The notes below the pieces were generated by a model, which worked only from the letters and a program-made list of their open reading frames with translations, ran no database searches and was not told where the DNA came from. A DNA stretch of 64,000 nt from Paraclostridium bifermentans (GTDB lineage Bacteria; Bacillota; Clostridia; Peptostreptococcales; Peptostreptococcaceae): NCBI RefSeq assembly GCF_019916025.1, contig NZ_CP079737.1, positions 310,001 to 374,000 of the forward strand, written 5' to 3'. This document shows, piece after piece, positions 27,912 to 37,025 of the stretch; positions within the stretch are counted from its first letter, which is position 1, and every line of letters starts with the position of its first letter. A program made the translations under genes and the position numbers.

Positions 27912-29441
27912 ATGAAAAAACCAGTAGCATTAATAATAATGGACGGTTTTGGATGTAGTGAAGTAAAGATAGGAAATGCAGTAGCAAGTGCAAAAACTCC
28001 TAACTTAGACAAATTACATGAAAACTACCCTCATACTTTAATACAAGCTAGTGGTCTTGATGTTGGTCTTCCAGATGGACAAATGGGTAACTCAGAAGTT
28101 GGTCACACAAACATCGGAGCAGGAAGAATAGTATATCAAGATTTAACTAGAGTTAGTAAGGCAATAGAAGATGGAGAACTTTTCAAAAATGATGTCTTAT
28201 TAGAAGCAATGAAAAATGGGAAAGAACATTCACTTCATTTAATGGGATTAGTATCTAATGGAGGAGTTCATTCACATATAGACCATTTAAAAGCTTTAAT
28301 AAAAATGGCTAAAGAAAATGGTGTTGAAAATGTATATGTTCATGCATTCACAGATGGTAGAGACACTGATCCAAAGAGTGCTTTAACATTCATCGAAGAT
28401 GTTGAAAAATACATGCAAGAAGTAGGAGTGGGGAAATTTGCATCAGTATCTGGTAGATACTATGCTATGGATAGAGATAAAAGATGGGAAAGAATACAAC
28501 TAGCTTATGAAGCTATGGTTGATGGAAAAGGCGAAACTGCTACTTCTGCAAAAGAAGCAGTAGAAAAAGCTTATAAAGAAAATAAGACTGATGAATTCGT
28601 ACTACCAACTGTAATAGTTGAAGACGGAAACCCAGTAGGTCTTATAAAAGAAAATGACTCAATAATATTTGGTAACTTTAGACCAGATAGAGCAAGACAA
28701 ATAACAAGAGCATTAGTTTGCGATGAATTTGTTGGATTTGAGAGACCATGTATGAAAACTTACTTTGTTTGTTTAACTACATATGACATAACTATAAAAA
28801 ATGTACACGTAGCATTTAAACCACAAAGCTTAGAAAATACATTAGGAGAATATTTAGCTAAAAACGGTAAGACTCAATTAAGAGCTGCTGAAACAGAAAA
28901 ATATGCTCATGTTACTTTCTTCTTTAATGGTGGAGTTGAAGAACCAAACAAAGGTGAAGATAGATTATTAGTACCATCTCCAAAGGTTGCAACATATGAT
29001 TTACAACCTGAAATGAGTGCTGATGAATTAACAGAAAAAATGTTAAAAGCTATAGATGAAGATAAATATGACTTTATAGTACTAAACTATGCTAACCCAG
29101 ATATGGTTGGACATACTGGAGTTATAGAAGCAGCAGTTAAGGCTGTAGAGGAAGTTGATAAATGTGTTGGACAAGTTACAAATAAAGTTTTAGAAAAAGG
29201 TGGAGTAGCTTTAATAACAGCTGACCATGGTAATGCAGAATTAATGCAAGATCCAGAAACTAAAACAACTATAACTGCGCACTCAACTAACCCAGTACCA
29301 TTTATGGTTGTTGGTGATGAATACAAGTCTTCTAAACTTAGAGAAGGTGGAAGATTATCTGATATAGCACCAACTGTACTTGGCATAATGAATTTACAAA
29401 AACCAGAAGAAATGACTGGAGATTCATTAATACAAAAGTAA
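27912..29441 (+). CDS. gpmI: Phosphoglycerate mutase, 2,3-bisphosphoglycerate-independent
   Basis: The 509-residue manganese enzyme converts 3- to 2-phosphoglycerate. It shows the alkaline-phosphatase-like set: MDGFG near the N terminus, the phospho-Ser in GQMGNSEVGHTNIGAG, HAFTDGRDTDP, and C-terminal NYANPDMVGHTG and TADHGNAE. AAGGAG overlapping the tpiA stop places the start at the ATG at 27912. Length is normal for the family. Confidence 0.97.
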   Translation: MKKPVALIIMDGFGCSEVKIGNAVASAKTPNLDKLHENYPHTLIQASGLDVGLPDGQMGNSEVGHTNIGAGRIVYQDLTRVSKAIEDGELFKNDVLLEAMKNGKEHSLHLMGLVSNGGVHSHIDHLKALIKMAKENGVENVYVHAFTDGRDTDPKSALTFIEDVEKYMQEVGVGKFASVSGRYYAMDRDKRWERIQLAYEAMVDGKGETATSAKEAVEKAYKENKTDEFVLPTVIVEDGNPVGLIKENDSIIFGNFRPDRARQITRALVCDEFVGFERPCMKTYFVCLTTYDITIKNVHVAFKPQSLENTLGEYLAKNGKTQLRAAETEKYAHVTFFFNGGVEEPNKGEDRLLVPSPKVATYDLQPEMSADELTEKMLKAIDEDKYDFIVLNYANPDMVGHTGVIEAAVKAVEEVDKCVGQVTNKVLEKGGVALITADHGNAELMQDPETKTTITAHSTNPVPFMVVGDEYKSSKLREGGRLSDIAPTVLGIMNLQKPEEMTGDSLIQK

Positions 29442-29466
29442 TGTAATTTTACAAAAGATTACATTA
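29439..29466 (+). other. Hairpin at the gpmI 3' end
   Basis: TAATGTAAT (29439-29447, including the stop codon) pairs with ATTACATTA (29458-29466). No T run follows, so it is a weak terminator or processing site before eno. Confidence 0.45.
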
Positions 29467-29523
29467 AATACTATTAATTACCAATATTTATAATATAATA
29501 TAGATATATATTTAAAACTTTAA

Positions 29524-30843
<1,320 letters not shown>

Positions 30844-30868
30844 CCTCAAATTATATAGATAAATGCTA

Positions 30869-30899
30869 AAAAAGAGTCTTAGTTTACTAAGGCTCTTTT
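30869..30899 (+). terminator. Intrinsic terminator after eno
   Basis: AAAAGAGTCTTAG pairs with CTAAGGCTCTTTT (one T-G wobble); the right arm ends in TTTT. Confidence 0.8.
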
Positions 30900-30921
30900 C
30901 AGTTTTATAACCTTTTAGAGG

Positions 30922-31007
30922 GTCCTCGGGTGCATGTATAAGTTTTGCTCCTAAAGCTAGAAAAAAGCTTTAAAAGTCGCTAAAACTTATACATGCACCC
31001 TTCGGAC
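30922..31007. repeat. Hairpin repeat family 1, copy 1 (after eno)
   Basis: An 86-base imperfect palindrome bounded by GTCC and GGAC. Arms GGGTGCATGTATAAGTTTT (30928-30946) and its exact complement (30982-31000) are perfect over 19 bases, with a second inner helix TAAAGCT/AGCTTTA. Copy 2 after pyk has the same layout with four compensated base-pair changes. No T run follows the outer stem. Confidence 0.85.
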
Positions 31008-31110
31008 ATTTGTGAAATAAAAATTTATAAAATGAAAGTTTGTTTGAGGTTTGGGAAAGATTATATATGAATATGATTTATATTAAAGTATTGATGAAGA
31101 AGGTTATGTT

Positions 31111-32211
31111 ATGGCTATAAATAAAATTAGTAAGAATTTAGCTCAAGAGATAGTGAATGCAGTTAAGGAAGTTGTAGATAAGGATATAAATTTCATTGAT
31201 AAAAATGGAGTTATAATAGGTAGTACTGATAAGAATAGGTTGAACACATTTCATCAGGCTGGATATAAGGCTGTGAAGACTCTTAGTAATATAACTGTTG
31301 AGGATAATTCTGAGTATGAAGGTAGTAAAAAAGGAATAAACTATCCTATAAAAATCAATAAAGATGCAATAGGAGCTATTGGAATAACTGGAGAACCGAG
31401 TGAAGTAAGTAAATATGGTTTTTTAGTAACTAAGATAACTGAAATATTTATAAAAGAGCAAGAGCTAAATTATAAATATGAAGCAGATAAGCAACGAATA
31501 AATTATGTAGTTAAGTCTCTTATATATGACAGTATAGAAGACAAAAATGAGATTGAAAGTATTTTAGAGCAATTTGGGATAGGAGTAAATCAGAAATTTG
31601 CTGTTGTACTTATGAAAATCAAAAAGAATCACAATGATAGAGAAGTAGAAATTATAGAAGAAGATATAAGTAAGGTATTTGATTCTATAGGTAATATCTT
31701 TAAAATATATGTTTATCCTAATGAATGTATAGCTTTAGTAAATGAGCAAAAGTATGAAAAACTTAAACTTGTTTATATGGATATATTAAATAAATATAAA
31801 GATAAGCTAAACGGTGGAGTAGGAAGACTAAAAGATTTATATGATACTCATAAATCATATCAAGAAGCTAGAATAGCACTTCAGTATTCTAAAAAAAATA
31901 ATAAGATATTAACTTATATAGATGATTTAGATTTAGAGTTGATATTAGAAAATCTAGATATGGAAATTAAAAATCAATATATAGAAAAAGTTTTAAAGAA
32001 CTTAGATGATGAAGATATAAATTTATTAGAAATTTATTATAAAAATGATATGTCATTAAAAGCAACATCTGAAGAATTATATATTCATAAAAATACTTTA
32101 CAGTATAGATTAGAGAGGATTTACCAAAGAAGTGGACTAAACCCTAGATATTTTAAAGAGTCAGTAGTTTTATATATAGCAATAGCTATACGATTATCAA
32201 AATTTAATTAA
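31111..32211 (+). CDS. CdaR-type transcriptional regulator of glycerate use
   Basis: The 366-residue protein has an N-terminal sugar-diacid recognition domain (about 1-130: ISKNLAQEIVNAVKEVVDKD, FIDKNGVIIGSTDKNR), a middle GGDEF-like fold, and a C-terminal PucR-type helix-turn-helix (MSLKATSEELYIHKNTLQYR). CdaR proteins sense glycerate or sugar diacids and activate their catabolic genes. It lies directly before glycerate kinase and a GntP permease. An AAGG site precedes the ATG. Confidence 0.82.
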   Translation: MAINKISKNLAQEIVNAVKEVVDKDINFIDKNGVIIGSTDKNRLNTFHQAGYKAVKTLSNITVEDNSEYEGSKKGINYPIKINKDAIGAIGITGEPSEVSKYGFLVTKITEIFIKEQELNYKYEADKQRINYVVKSLIYDSIEDKNEIESILEQFGIGVNQKFAVVLMKIKKNHNDREVEIIEEDISKVFDSIGNIFKIYVYPNECIALVNEQKYEKLKLVYMDILNKYKDKLNGGVGRLKDLYDTHKSYQEARIALQYSKKNNKILTYIDDLDLELILENLDMEIKNQYIEKVLKNLDDEDINLLEIYYKNDMSLKATSEELYIHKNTLQYRLERIYQRSGLNPRYFKESVVLYIAIAIRLSKFN

Positions 32212-32212
32212 A

Positions 32213-32265
32213 ATAAAAAGTACCATATCAAAACAAAATAGTTTTTGATATGGTACTTTTTGTTT
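32213..32265 (+). terminator. Terminator after the CdaR-type gene
   Basis: AAAAAGTACCATATCAAAA pairs with TTTTGATATGGTACTTTTT across a short loop; the right arm ends in the T run. Confidence 0.85.
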
Positions 32266-32280
32266 GAAGCATTAAAGGAA

Positions 32281-32376
32281 TAGCTTTTCAATAGTATGAA
32301 TACCAAAATTAAGTGAAATGAAGTTATATTATTTGGTATATATAACATTCGGTTAGAAAAGCTAATTTGTTATAAT
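32281..32376 (+). promoter_or_regulatory. Glycerate kinase promoter with nested inverted repeats
   Basis: TTCGGT (32348-32353) and TATAAT (32371-32376) have a 17-base spacer. Two nested inverted repeats cover the upstream side: TAGCTTTTC/GAAAAGCTA (32281-32289 with 32356-32364) and ATACCAAA/TTTGGTAT (32300-32307 with 32332-32339). These are candidate sites for the adjacent CdaR-type regulator. Confidence 0.5.
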
Positions 32377-32402
32377 GAAAATATCAAAGGGAGGCGACAA
32401 AA

Positions 32403-33545
32403 ATGAAAATAGTAATTTCGATAGATTCGTTAAAAGGAAGTTTAACTTCGATAGAAGCAGCAAATGCAATTAAAAAAGGAATATTAAGTGTTGATAATAA
32501 ATCAGATGTAGTGATAATGCCCCTTGCAGATGGAGGCGAAGGGACTGTAGAGGCTTTAGTACAAGGGATGAACGGAGAAGAAAAAGTAATAACTGTAACA
32601 GGACCTATAAATGAAAAAGTAAATGCAACTTATGGAATATTAAAGGAAACAAATACAGCAATAATAGAAATGGCTCAAGCATCAGGATTACCATTAGTTC
32701 CAGCAGAACTTAGAAATCCTTTAAATACAACAACTTATGGAGTTGGAGAAATAATAAAAGAAGCTATAGAAAAAGGATGTAGAAACTTCATAGTTGGAAT
32801 CGGTGGAAGCGCTACAAATGACTGTGGGGTAGGAATGCTTCAAGCATTAGGATTTGAGTTTTATGATGAAAATGATAACTTAGTAGGATTAGGTGGAAAA
32901 GTTTTAAATCAAATAAAAAGAATAAATACAGAAAACAAATTAAAAGAATTAGATGAATGTAATTTCAAGATAGCATGTGATGTAAATAATCCTTTATATG
33001 GTGAAAATGGAGCAGCTTATATATATGGACCTCAAAAAGGCGCAACTAAAGAAATAGTAAAGGAATTAGATAAAGGACTTAAAAACTTTGCAGAAGTTGT
33101 AAAAAAAGATTTAGGAAAAGATATAGCTCACATAGAAGGAGCAGGAGCAGCTGGAGGACTAGGATTTGGATTCTTAGGATTTTTAAATTCTAAATTAGAG
33201 TCAGGAATAAAGATAATTCTAGATGAAATAAAGTTAGAAGAAGTAGTAAAGGATGCAGATCTTGTTATAACAGGGGAAGGAAGATTAGACAATCAAACTG
33301 CTATGGGAAAAGCACCAATAGGAGTAGCTAAGTTAGCTAAAAAACATGGAGCAAAAGTAATAGCAATAGCAGGATGCACTACACCAGATGCAGTTAAATG
33401 TAATGAAGAAGGTATAGATGCTTATTTCTCTATAGTAAACAAGGCTATGACAATAGATGAAGCAATGAAAAAAGAAAATGCAACTCAAAACATGATTGAA
33501 ACAACAATACAGATTTTTAACCTTATAAAAGCAGTAAAGAACTAA
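32403..33545 (+). CDS. Glycerate 2-kinase (GlxK/GarK family)
   Basis: The 380-residue enzyme begins MKIVISIDSLKGSLTSIEAA and has PLADGGEGTVEAL, GIGGSATNDCGVGMLQALG and ITGEGRLDNQT, all hallmarks of the glycerate kinase type 1 family. In characterised members the product is 2-phosphoglycerate, which feeds enolase and then the pyruvate kinase two genes downstream. GGGAGGCG precedes the ATG, and the permease gene follows after 31 bases. Confidence 0.93.
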   Translation: MKIVISIDSLKGSLTSIEAANAIKKGILSVDNKSDVVIMPLADGGEGTVEALVQGMNGEEKVITVTGPINEKVNATYGILKETNTAIIEMAQASGLPLVPAELRNPLNTTTYGVGEIIKEAIEKGCRNFIVGIGGSATNDCGVGMLQALGFEFYDENDNLVGLGGKVLNQIKRINTENKLKELDECNFKIACDVNNPLYGENGAAYIYGPQKGATKEIVKELDKGLKNFAEVVKKDLGKDIAHIEGAGAAGGLGFGFLGFLNSKLESGIKIILDEIKLEEVVKDADLVITGEGRLDNQTAMGKAPIGVAKLAKKHGAKVIAIAGCTTPDAVKCNEEGIDAYFSIVNKAMTIDEAMKKENATQNMIETTIQIFNLIKAVKN

Positions 33546-33576
33546 TCAAAACTAAAAAATAAGGCGGTGGACGAAG

Positions 33577-34851
33577 ATGGAAGTACAAATAACAACACTA
33601 GGAGCAATACTAGGACTTTTATTATCGATAATACTTATAATAAAGAAATTTCATCCGGCTTACAGTTTAATACTAGGAGCGGTAGTAGGTGGATTAGTAG
33701 GTGGTGCAGGTCTTACAGGTACAGTAGATGTAATGATGACTGGAGCAAAAGACATAATGCCGGCAATTCTTCGTATAGTAACATCTGGGGTTTTAGCTGG
33801 AGTATTAATAAAAACAGGTGCAGCAGCTAAAATTGCAGATCAAATTATAAAAACACTAGGCGAAAAAAGAGCATTATTCGCATTAGCATTATCAACTATG
33901 ATATTAACATCAGTTGGAGTATTCGTAGACGTAGCAGTTATAACAGTAGCTCCAATAGCATTAGCAATAGCTAAGAAAATAGGATATGCGCCAATGGTTA
34001 TACTTTTAGCTATGATAGGTGGAGGAAAAGCAGGAAATGTAATATCTCCAAATCCAAACACTATATCAGCGGCAGAAAACTTTGGGGTAGATTTATCATC
34101 GTTAATGGCAGCAAATATAATACCAGCAATAGTAGGACTTATAGTAACAGTTATATTAGCAAATATGCTAGGTAAAAAAATAAAATCTAAAAAATTAGAA
34201 GAAATAGAAGATGAGATAGAAAATGAAAGTGAAAAGGTAGAATTACCATCATTTATATCAGCAATAGTAGGACCTGTGGTAGCTATAATGTTATTAGCAT
34301 TAAGACCTATAGCAGGAATAGCAATAGATCCACTTATAGCACTTCCAGTAGGAGGTATAGTTGGAGCATTAGCTATGGGTAAAATAAAAAATATTAATGA
34401 ATACGTAACATTTGGTTTATCAAAAATGATGCCAGTTGCAATCTTATTAATAGGAACTGGAACAGTAGCAGGAATAATAAAAGCATCAACATTACAACAA
34501 ACAACAATAGCAATATTAAGCGCAGTCCATATGCCAGCATTCTTATTAGCACCGATATCAGGAGTATTAATGTCAGCAGCTACTGCATCTACAACAGCAG
34601 GAGCAACAATAGCATCAGCAACATTTGCACCAGCTATAATAGCATCTGGAGTATCACCATTAGCAGGTGGAGCGATGGTACACACAGGAGCAACAGTGCT
34701 TGACCATTTACCACATGGATCATTCTTCCATGCAACAGCAGGAGCTACTAATATGAGTATAGGCGAGCGTTTAATGTTAATACCATATGAGTCTTTAATA
34801 GGACTTTCAATGACAATAATTTCAACTATAATGTGGGGAATAATACTTTAG
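33577..34851 (+). CDS. GntP-family permease, probably for glycerate or gluconate
   Basis: The 424-residue membrane protein has about 12 hydrophobic segments and the GntP pattern, for example GGGKAGNVISPNPNTI and HTGATVLDHLPHGSFFHA. GntP members import gluconate and related hydroxy acids with protons. Between glycerate kinase and pyk, and under a CdaR-type regulator, glycerate is the most likely substrate (inference). GGCGGTGG precedes the ATG. Confidence 0.88.
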   Translation: MEVQITTLGAILGLLLSIILIIKKFHPAYSLILGAVVGGLVGGAGLTGTVDVMMTGAKDIMPAILRIVTSGVLAGVLIKTGAAAKIADQIIKTLGEKRALFALALSTMILTSVGVFVDVAVITVAPIALAIAKKIGYAPMVILLAMIGGGKAGNVISPNPNTISAAENFGVDLSSLMAANIIPAIVGLIVTVILANMLGKKIKSKKLEEIEDEIENESEKVELPSFISAIVGPVVAIMLLALRPIAGIAIDPLIALPVGGIVGALAMGKIKNINEYVTFGLSKMMPVAILLIGTGTVAGIIKASTLQQTTIAILSAVHMPAFLLAPISGVLMSAATASTTAGATIASATFAPAIIASGVSPLAGGAMVHTGATVLDHLPHGSFFHATAGATNMSIGERLMLIPYESLIGLSMTIISTIMWGIIL

Positions 34852-34860
34852 GAGGAAACT

Positions 34861-36291
34861 ATGATAAACAATAGAAAAAGAACTAAGATAGTATGTACAC
34901 TAGGACCAGCATCAGATAAAGAAGAAATATTAAAAGAGCTTGTAGAAAATGGATTAAATGTATGTAGATTTAACTTCTCTCATGGATCGCATGAAGAACA
35001 TAAACAAAGAATGGATATAGTTAAAAAAGTTAGAGAAGATTTAAATGAACCAATAGCTATATTATTAGATACAAAAGGTCCAGAGATAAGAACAGGAAAC
35101 TTTGATGCACCTGAAGTATTATTAGAAGAAGGTCAAAAGTTCACTATAACAATGAAAGATGTTATGGGGGATAAAAATAAATGCACAGTAAGTTATAAAG
35201 GATTAGCAGAAGATGTAGTACCTGGAGATACTATATTAATAGATGATGGATTAGTAGGATTAAGAGTTGAAGAAGTTCAAGGTGACGATATAGTTTGTAC
35301 GGTAGAAAACTCAGGAATAGTTAAAAATCACAAAGGTGTTAACGTGCCAGGGGTAAAAATAAATTTACCAGCACTTACTCAAAAAGATATAAGTGATATA
35401 GAGTTTGGTATAGGACAAGGTATTGATTATATAGCAGCATCTTTTGTTAGAAAAGCATCTGATGTTTTAGCTATAAGAGAAGTTTTAGAAAACAATAATG
35501 CAACGCATATACAAATAATATCTAAGATAGAAAATCAAGAAGGTATAGATAATATAGACGATATAATAAAAGTTTCTGATGGGATAATGGTAGCAAGAGG
35601 AGATTTAGGAGTTGAAATTCCTACAGAAGAAATACCAATAGCTCAAAAGATGATGATAAGAAAATGTAATGAGTTAGGAAAGCCTGTAATAACAGCAACT
35701 CAAATGTTAGATTCTATGATTAGAAACCCTAGACCAACTAGAGCTGAAGTGACAGATGTTGCAAATGCAATATATGATGGGACAGATGCAATAATGTTAT
35801 CAGGAGAAACTGCAGCAGGTAAGTATCCAGTTGAAGCTGTAAGAACTATGGCTACAATAGCTAAGAGAACAGAAGAAACTTTAAATTATAATGAGTTACT
35901 TAAAAAGAAAAAGTTAAAAGACGTTAATGTAACAAATGCTATAAGTCATGCTACATGTACAACTGCAATAGATTTAAATGCAGCATCAATAATAACATTT
36001 ACATCAAGTGGGCATACAGCAAGAATGGTTTCTAAGTTTAGACCACAATGTCCAATAATTGCAACTACAGAAGATGAAGGTGTTATGAGAAGATTAGCTT
36101 TAACTTGGGGAGTGTATCCTATAAAGACTTCTAATGTAGCAAATACAGATGATATGATAGATAATTCTATAAAAGCTGTTACAGAGTTAAATTATTTAAA
36201 TCAAGGTGATTTAGTTGTTATAAGTGCGGGTGTGCCAACTGGTATATCAGGTACTACGAATATGATAAAAGTTCACTCAATAGATAGGTAG
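34861..36291 (+). CDS. pyk: Pyruvate kinase
   Basis: The 476-residue enzyme makes pyruvate and ATP from phosphoenolpyruvate. RRTKIVCTLGP-type start (RKRTKIVCTLGPAS), FNFSHGSHEEH, LDTKGPEIRTG, SKIENQEG, ARGDLGVEIP and MLSGETAAGKYP are visible. It is the short form, without the extra C-terminal PEP-utiliser domain of Bacillus. It follows the GntP gene after nine bases with AGGAGG, so it is co-transcribed with glycerate use genes. A hairpin repeat begins five bases after its stop. Confidence 0.96.
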   Translation: MINNRKRTKIVCTLGPASDKEEILKELVENGLNVCRFNFSHGSHEEHKQRMDIVKKVREDLNEPIAILLDTKGPEIRTGNFDAPEVLLEEGQKFTITMKDVMGDKNKCTVSYKGLAEDVVPGDTILIDDGLVGLRVEEVQGDDIVCTVENSGIVKNHKGVNVPGVKINLPALTQKDISDIEFGIGQGIDYIAASFVRKASDVLAIREVLENNNATHIQIISKIENQEGIDNIDDIIKVSDGIMVARGDLGVEIPTEEIPIAQKMMIRKCNELGKPVITATQMLDSMIRNPRPTRAEVTDVANAIYDGTDAIMLSGETAAGKYPVEAVRTMATIAKRTEETLNYNELLKKKKLKDVNVTNAISHATCTTAIDLNAASIITFTSSGHTARMVSKFRPQCPIIATTEDEGVMRRLALTWGVYPIKTSNVANTDDMIDNSIKAVTELNYLNQGDLVVISAGVPTGISGTTNMIKVHSIDR

Positions 36292-36295
36292 GTGA

Positions 36296-36379
36296 GTCCT
36301 CGGGTTAATGTATTAGTTTCGCTTCCAAAGCAAAAAAATGCTTTAAAGGTCCTGAAACTAATACATTAACCCTTTGGAC
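36296..36379. repeat. Hairpin repeat family 1, copy 2 (after pyk)
   Basis: Same layout as copy 1: GTCC-TC then GGGTTAATGTATTAGTTTC (36302-36320), inner AAAGCA/TGCTTT, and the exact complement of the outer arm at 36354-36372, ending TTTGGAC. Compared with copy 1, positions 5, 6, 13 and 19 of the arm differ and every change is matched on the other arm. The 3' flank TTTATGA is also shared. Confidence 0.85.
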
Positions 36380-36402
36380 GTTTATGAGGGGAAATAAGTT
36401 TT

Positions 36403-36449
36403 AAAGAGCGCTGGAACTGACATATTCACACTTCGGACTTTTATGAAGA
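36403..36449. repeat. Hairpin repeat family 1, right-half remnant
   Basis: AAAGAGCGCTGGAACTGACA followed by TATTCACACTTCGGAC and TTTTATGAAG resembles the right arms and 3' flanks of copies 1 and 2. No left arm is present, so it is a solo, decayed half. The rest of 36450-36508 shows nothing I can assign. Confidence 0.6.
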
Positions 36450-36508
36450 GAAAAGAAAGTTTTGTGGGGGGATTATTGTGGTTAAGATTGGGTAATAATA
36501 CAACAAGA

Positions 36509-36537
36509 TTGACTTTATAACTTGAATGTAGTATATT
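36509..36537 (+). promoter_or_regulatory. Sigma-A-type promoter of secG
   Basis: TTGACT (36509-36514) and TATATT (36532-36537) with a 17-base spacer, about 57 bases before the start codon. Confidence 0.78.
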
Positions 36538-36593
36538 ATTATGCTACACTAAAATTATGTTATATTAGTGATTATAAATGTAGGAGGATAACT

Positions 36594-36815
36594 ATGTTTA
36601 ATGTATTAATGGGAGTACAGGTAGTACTATCTATAATTTTAGTAGTAAGTATATTACCACAAGATACTAAGAGTGCTGTACCTACTGAATTTGGTGGAGA
36701 GGGAACTCAAAGTTACTTTAAACCAAAAGGGAAAGAAGCATTTTTAGCAAGAGTAACTAAAATAAGTGCAGTATTATTTTTCTTAAATGCTATGGCAATA
36801 CTTTTAGTTAAATAA
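36594..36815 (+). CDS. secG: SecG, protein translocase subunit
   Basis: The 73-residue membrane protein has two hydrophobic helices (about 3-21 and 53-71) joined by the conserved loop with FGGEGTQSYF. This is the SecG layout, the small partner of SecY/SecE in the translocon. TAGGAGG selects the ATG at 36594; the frame is open further upstream but lacks a start signal and overlaps the promoter. It lies upstream of rnr and smpB, a common order in Firmicutes (secG-rnr-smpB-ssrA). Confidence 0.92.
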   Translation: MFNVLMGVQVVLSIILVVSILPQDTKSAVPTEFGGEGTQSYFKPKGKEAFLARVTKISAVLFFLNAMAILLVK

Positions 36816-36845
36816 TAAAATTGAATTTATTTTACACATAAGATG

Positions 36846-36875
36846 ACAATTACGATTTAACGTAATTGTTTTTTA
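36846..36875 (+). terminator. Intrinsic terminator after secG
   Basis: ACAATTACG (36846-36854) pairs with CGTAATTGT (36861-36869), followed by T's. Confidence 0.9.
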
Positions 36876-37025
36876 TTATCATATAAAACAGAATTTACCA
36901 TTATAACCATTTAATGATATAATTTATGGATAATTAATCTTATTGTAATTTATATAAATAAAATGGGAAAAATATTTAGTAAAAGCATAGAATAAAGTAA
37001 TAACTAAATTAATAGGAGGAAAACA

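Noticed and set aside
33567-33830. 87-codon frame overlapping the GntP permease start
   Set aside because: Shadow of the permease gene in another frame; composition (Ser, Asn, Arg rich) is not that of a real protein here.
33840-34685. 281-codon reverse frame inside the GntP permease gene
   Set aside because: Fully antisense to a clear membrane protein gene; long only because the sense strand uses few codons complementary to stops.
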